Shown in pieces: positions 6,257 to 8,223 of a stretch of DNA of 8,223 bases (positions are counted from its first letter, which is position 1; the number at the start of each line of letters is the position of its first letter). A program made the position numbers and the translations under genes. This DNA is from Actinomycetes bacterium (GTDB lineage Bacteria; Actinomycetota; Acidimicrobiia; Acidimicrobiales; RAAP-2): assembly GCA_021850345.1 (NCBI GenBank), contig JAJZMN010000113.1:1-8223 (forward strand). The letters are read 5' to 3'. The notes under the pieces are model-generated. The model ran no database searches and was not told the DNA's origin. It saw only the letters and a program-made list of their open reading frames with translations.

Positions 6257-7287
6257 CCGCGCCGGTCCTCAGCGACCCGCCTCCCGCACGGCGGTCCCCG
6301 GCGATGACCGACGTGGCGCGCCTCGCGGGCGTGTCGCACCAGACGGTCTCACGCGTGCTGAACGGCCACGCGAGCGTCCGGCCGGCGACACGCGCCCGCG
6401 TCCTCGAGGCGATCGAGCAGCTCGACTACCGCCCGAACCTCGCAGCGCGGGCGCTTGTCACGGGGCGTTCCCGCACGCTCGGCCTCGTGACGCTCGACAC
6501 CACCCTCTTCGGCCCCGTCACGACCTTGTACGGCATCGAGCGCGCCGCGCGCGCGGCGGGCTACTTCGTCAGCGTCGCGAGCCTCGACACCATCCACCGC
6601 CGTTCCGTCGGCGACGCGGTGGCGCGCCTGAGGGACCAGGTCGTCGCCGGCATCGTCCTCATCGCGCCGCTCATCTCGGGGGTTGCTGCACTCGCCCGTC
6701 TGCCGACCGACCTCCCGATCGTCGTGGTCGAGGGTGATCCCGAGGGCGATTTCGCGACGGTGACCGTCGATCAGCGCACGGGCGCGCGCGAGGCGACGGC
6801 CCATCTGCTCGGCCTCGGCCACGAGCGGGTCGTGCATGTCGCGGGGCCCCAGGAGTGGTTCGAGGCCCGCGAGCGGCTCGCGGGCTGGCGCGAGGCGCTC
6901 GTTGCTGCAGGGGTCGACGCCCCACTGCCGCTGCTCGGGGACTGGAGCGCGCGCTCGGGCTTCGAGGCGGGCGGCCAGATCGCGAAGTTCGGTGACGTCA
7001 CCGCCGTGTTCGCCGCCAACGACCACATGGCCCTCGGCGTGCTGCGCGCGCTGCACGAGGCCGGCCAGGCGGTCCCCCAGGACGTGAGCGTCGTCGGCTT
7101 CGACGACATCGCCGAAGCCGAGTACTTCACGCCGTCGCTGACCACGGTGCACCAGGACTTCGAGGAGGTGGGACGCCGGGCCGTCGGCCTCGTCCTCGCG
7201 CAGCTGGATGCCGCGCCGCGCCGCGCCGCGCACGTCGTCATCGCCCCGCGCTTTGTCGTCCGCGACAGCACCCGGCCTCCGTCGTGA
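6253..7287 (+). CDS. LacI-family transcriptional regulator of the arabinose locus
   Basis: This 344-residue protein is a LacI/GalR-type DNA-binding regulator, probably a repressor released by a pentose or its derivative. The N-terminal helix-turn-helix reads MTDVARLAGVSHQTVSRVLNG (18-38), followed by the hinge-helix pattern YRPNLAARAL (59-68). The rest is a sugar-binding periplasmic-fold domain: GIVLIAPL (133-140), DQRTGAREATAHLLGLGH (173-190), AVFAANDHMALG (251-262), VSVVGFDDI (278-286) and PSLTTVHQDFEEVGRRA (294-310). The GTG at 6253 overlaps the araB stop by 4 nt, implying coupling, and leaves a 17-residue tail before the HTH, as is common in actinobacteria. ATG 6202, deeper inside araB, and ATG 6304, at the first residue of the HTH, are possible but less likely. 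Putative targets are the identical operators at 119-130 and 7301-7312. The inducer is unknown. Confidence 0.93.
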   Translation: MTAPVLSDPPPARRSPAMTDVARLAGVSHQTVSRVLNGHASVRPATRARVLEAIEQLDYRPNLAARALVTGRSRTLGLVTLDTTLFGPVTTLYGIERAARAAGYFVSVASLDTIHRRSVGDAVARLRDQVVAGIVLIAPLISGVAALARLPTDLPIVVVEGDPEGDFATVTVDQRTGAREATAHLLGLGHERVVHVAGPQEWFEARERLAGWREALVAAGVDAPLPLLGDWSARSGFEAGGQIAKFGDVTAVFAANDHMALGVLRALHEAGQAVPQDVSVVGFDDIAEAEYFTPSLTTVHQDFEEVGRRAVGLVLAQLDAAPRRAAHVVIAPRFVVRDSTRPPS

Positions 7288-7300
7288 TGCGGCACTGCAA

Positions 7301-7312
7301 GTGAGCGCTAAC
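7301..7312 (+). promoter_or_regulatory. LacI-family operator, copy 2
   Basis: GTGAGCGCTAAC is identical over 12 bp to the copy at 119-130. It lies 14 nt after the repressor stop codon and about 290 nt upstream of araD, so it should control araD and any genes after it. Confidence 0.75.
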
Positions 7313-7314
7313 AT
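7309..7314 (+). promoter_or_regulatory. Predicted -10 element of the araD promoter
   Basis: TAACAT fits the TAnnnT pattern and overlaps the right half of operator copy 2 exactly as TAACGT does at copy 1. No good -35 hexamer is visible 16-18 nt upstream, so the promoter is supported mainly by this parallel. A start near 7321 would give a leader of about 280 nt. Confidence 0.4.
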
Positions 7315-7367
7315 TTCGTCGCCGCCGGGGCCGGTGGTCGGTGCCCGCGGCCCTGGAGGACGACGCG

Positions 7368-7598
7368 ATGTCCCGATCCCCGCAGGACTTGTGGCCAGTT
7401 ATGTGTGAGAAGGGCGCCGGAAAGGCGGGCCCCGTCGAGCAGCCCGGGCGGTCCCCCGACGACCCCCGGTTCGCCGGCGTCGGGTCGCGGGCGCCCGGCA
7501 AGAGACCGGTGCCGGGGGAGCCGTCGTCCGCCGGGGCGCGGGTCGGGCACGCCTCGGGCCGGGCGCCGTTCTCAGAGCGCGGTCGTCGGGTCGCCTGA
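7368..7598 (+). CDS. Possible leader ORF upstream of araD
   Basis: A 76-codon frame starts at ATG 7368 with GGAGGA (7355-7360) 7 nt upstream, the best ribosome binding site in the araD leader. Its TGA (7596-7598) ends 4 nt before the araD ATG. The product starts MSRSPQDLWPVMCEKGAGKAG and is then Pro/Gly/Arg-rich, with no family I recognise. It may serve to couple translation to araD, which has no clear ribosome binding site of its own, or it may be chance in stop-poor DNA. The GC-rich region also folds into several hairpins, so an untranslated structured leader is the main alternative. Confidence 0.3.
   Translation: MSRSPQDLWPVMCEKGAGKAGPVEQPGRSPDDPRFAGVGSRAPGKRPVPGEPSSAGARVGHASGRAPFSERGRRVA
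7415..7516 (+). other. Cluster of predicted hairpins in the araD leader
   Basis: Three adjacent stem-loops can be drawn. CGCC (7415-7418) pairs with GGCG (7424-7427) around GGAAA. CGACCC (7460-7465) pairs with GGGTCG (7482-7487), enclosing CCGG-TTCG-CCGG (7466-7477), a stem capped by a TTCG tetraloop. CCCGGCA (7494-7500) pairs with TGCCGGG (7510-7516). No known riboswitch consensus is recognised. In DNA this GC-rich such pairings arise easily, so the RNA structure is tentative. Confidence 0.3.
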
Positions 7599-7600
7599 GA
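7570..7600 (+). promoter_or_regulatory. Hairpin abutting the araD start codon
   Basis: TCTCAG (7570-7575) plus GCG (7577-7579) pair with CGCCTGAGA (7592-7600), giving nine base pairs with one bulged A and a 12-nt loop. The hairpin ends 2 nt before the araD ATG and covers where its ribosome binding site would be. The stop codon of the leader frame (7596-7598) lies in the 3' arm. There is no T-run, so it is not an intrinsic terminator. Confidence 0.4.
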
Positions 7601-7602
7601 CC

Positions 7603-8223
7603 ATGCTCGAGCAGCTGCGCGCCGAGGTCCTCGCCGCGAACCGGGCGCTGGCGCGCCTCGGGCTCGTCACCTTGACCTGGGGCAATGTGAGCGGCATCGA
7701 CCGTGAGCGCGCACTCGTCGTGATCAAACCGAGCGGGGTCCCCTACGAGCAGATGACGCCGGCCGACCTCGTCGTCGTCGACCTCGAGGGACGGGTCGTC
7801 GAGGGGGGGCGCCGACCCTCGAGCGACACCGACACCCACGTCGTGCTGTACCGCGCGTTCCCCGGCATCGGCGGCGTGGTCCACACCCACTCGACCTACG
7901 CGACCGCGTTCGCCCAGGCGCGCCTCCCCGTTCCGCTGCTCGGCACCACCCACGCCGACCTCTCGCCGCTCGCGGTGCCGGTCACCCGCCCCCTCAGCGA
8001 GGAGGAGGTGCGCGACTCCTACGAGAAGAGCACCGGGGAGGTGCTCGTCGAGACGGTCGGCACCGGCGACCCGGCCGTTGTGCCCGCCGTCCTCGCGGCC
8101 GGGCACGGCCCCTTCTGCTGGGGGCGCTCGCCGACCGACGCCGTCGAGGTCGCCGCGACCCTCGAGGAGGTCGCGAGGATGGCCCTGCTCACGCGCGCGC
8201 TCGACGAGTACGCCCCGACTCTC
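7603..8223 (+). CDS. araD: L-ribulose-5-phosphate 4-epimerase AraD, 3' end cut by window
   Basis: AraD interconverts L-ribulose 5-phosphate and D-xylulose 5-phosphate, linking arabinose breakdown to the pentose phosphate pathway. The visible 207 residues align along E. coli AraD (231 residues) almost without gaps, starting with MLEQLR against MLEDLK. This class II aldolase-type, zinc-dependent enzyme shows LVTLTWGNVS (21-30), VIKPSGV (40-46), PSSDTDTH (72-79, with Asp75), the zinc ligands His94 and His96 in VVHTHS, GTTHAD (114-119, with Asp119) and the third zinc ligand His168 in GHGPF. The C-terminal catalytic Tyr of the family lies beyond the window edge. The start is fixed by similarity, since no good ribosome binding site precedes it; translation may be coupled to the short frame ending 4 nt upstream. 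araA is the expected next gene but is not visible. Confidence 0.96.
   Translation, partial: MLEQLRAEVLAANRALARLGLVTLTWGNVSGIDRERALVVIKPSGVPYEQMTPADLVVVDLEGRVVEGGRRPSSDTDTHVVLYRAFPGIGGVVHTHSTYATAFAQARLPVPLLGTTHADLSPLAVPVTRPLSEEEVRDSYEKSTGEVLVETVGTGDPAVVPAVLAAGHGPFCWGRSPTDAVEVAATLEEVARMALLTRALDEYAPTL

Larger units (their letters stand above)
7288..7602. other. Intergenic leader between the repressor gene and araD
   Basis: This 315-nt stretch holds operator copy 2, the -10-like element, the possible leader ORF and the hairpins described separately. Nothing else is visible; no tRNA, terminator with a T-run or insertion sequence was seen. Confidence 0.6.

Noticed and set aside
7403..7430. GTGTG followed by a GAAA-containing hairpin, resembling the 5' end of a group II intron
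   Set aside because: No domain V, reverse transcriptase or 3' intron boundary is visible before araD begins; the resemblance is too short.
7703..7714. GTGAGCGCGCAC as a third operator within araD
   Set aside because: It encodes the conserved DRERA residues of AraD, so the codons explain it, and the right half does not match the other operators.
1..8223. CRISPR array, tRNA, rRNA, insertion sequence or phage genes
   Set aside because: Looked for on both strands; no regularly spaced repeats, transposase or integrase motifs, or RNA gene signatures were seen.

Overview
The window is GC-rich DNA with strongly GC-ending codons, frequent GTG/ATG-overlap gene junctions, a Tat-type secretion signal and a LacI-family regulator of the actinobacterial style. 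It most likely comes from a high-GC actinobacterium or a related lineage; the sequence alone does not fix the genus. All confidently called genes are on the + strand and together form an L-arabinose (pentose) uptake and catabolism locus.

Layout. Positions 1-565 hold no confident gene but carry a LacI-type operator (119-130) embedded in a credible promoter, followed by a long leader. Then come three transport genes: a Tat-exported sugar-binding protein (566-1720), an RbsC/AraH-type permease (1722-2774) and a single-domain ABC ATPase (2771-3592). They are one base apart or overlapping. About 1 kb follows (3593-4600) with no recognisable protein: one short frame with a good ribosome binding site (3641-3910) and a second open frame that tiles into the next gene. 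L-ribulokinase araB (4601-6256) and a LacI-family repressor (6253-7287) overlap by 4 nt. A 315-nt intergenic leader (7288-7602) starts with a second copy of the same 12-bp operator and contains a short open frame plus several predicted hairpins. L-ribulose-5-phosphate 4-epimerase araD (7603 to the window end) lacks roughly its last 24 codons because the window stops.

How it works together. The binding protein, permease and ATPase should import a pentose, most plausibly L-arabinose. AraB phosphorylates L-ribulose and AraD converts L-ribulose 5-phosphate to D-xylulose 5-phosphate. L-arabinose isomerase (AraA), needed for the first step, is not in the window and is expected downstream of araD or elsewhere. 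The regulator between araB and araD probably binds the two identical operators at 119-130 and 7301-7312. In both, the right half of the operator supplies a TAACNT -10-like element, so repressor and RNA polymerase would compete.

The pathway itself is well known. The less ordinary points are the shared operator/-10 architecture, a possible translation-coupled leader peptide and hairpin in front of araD, the unexplained 1-kb gap before araB, and a sugar-binding protein with a Tat signal and no lipobox.
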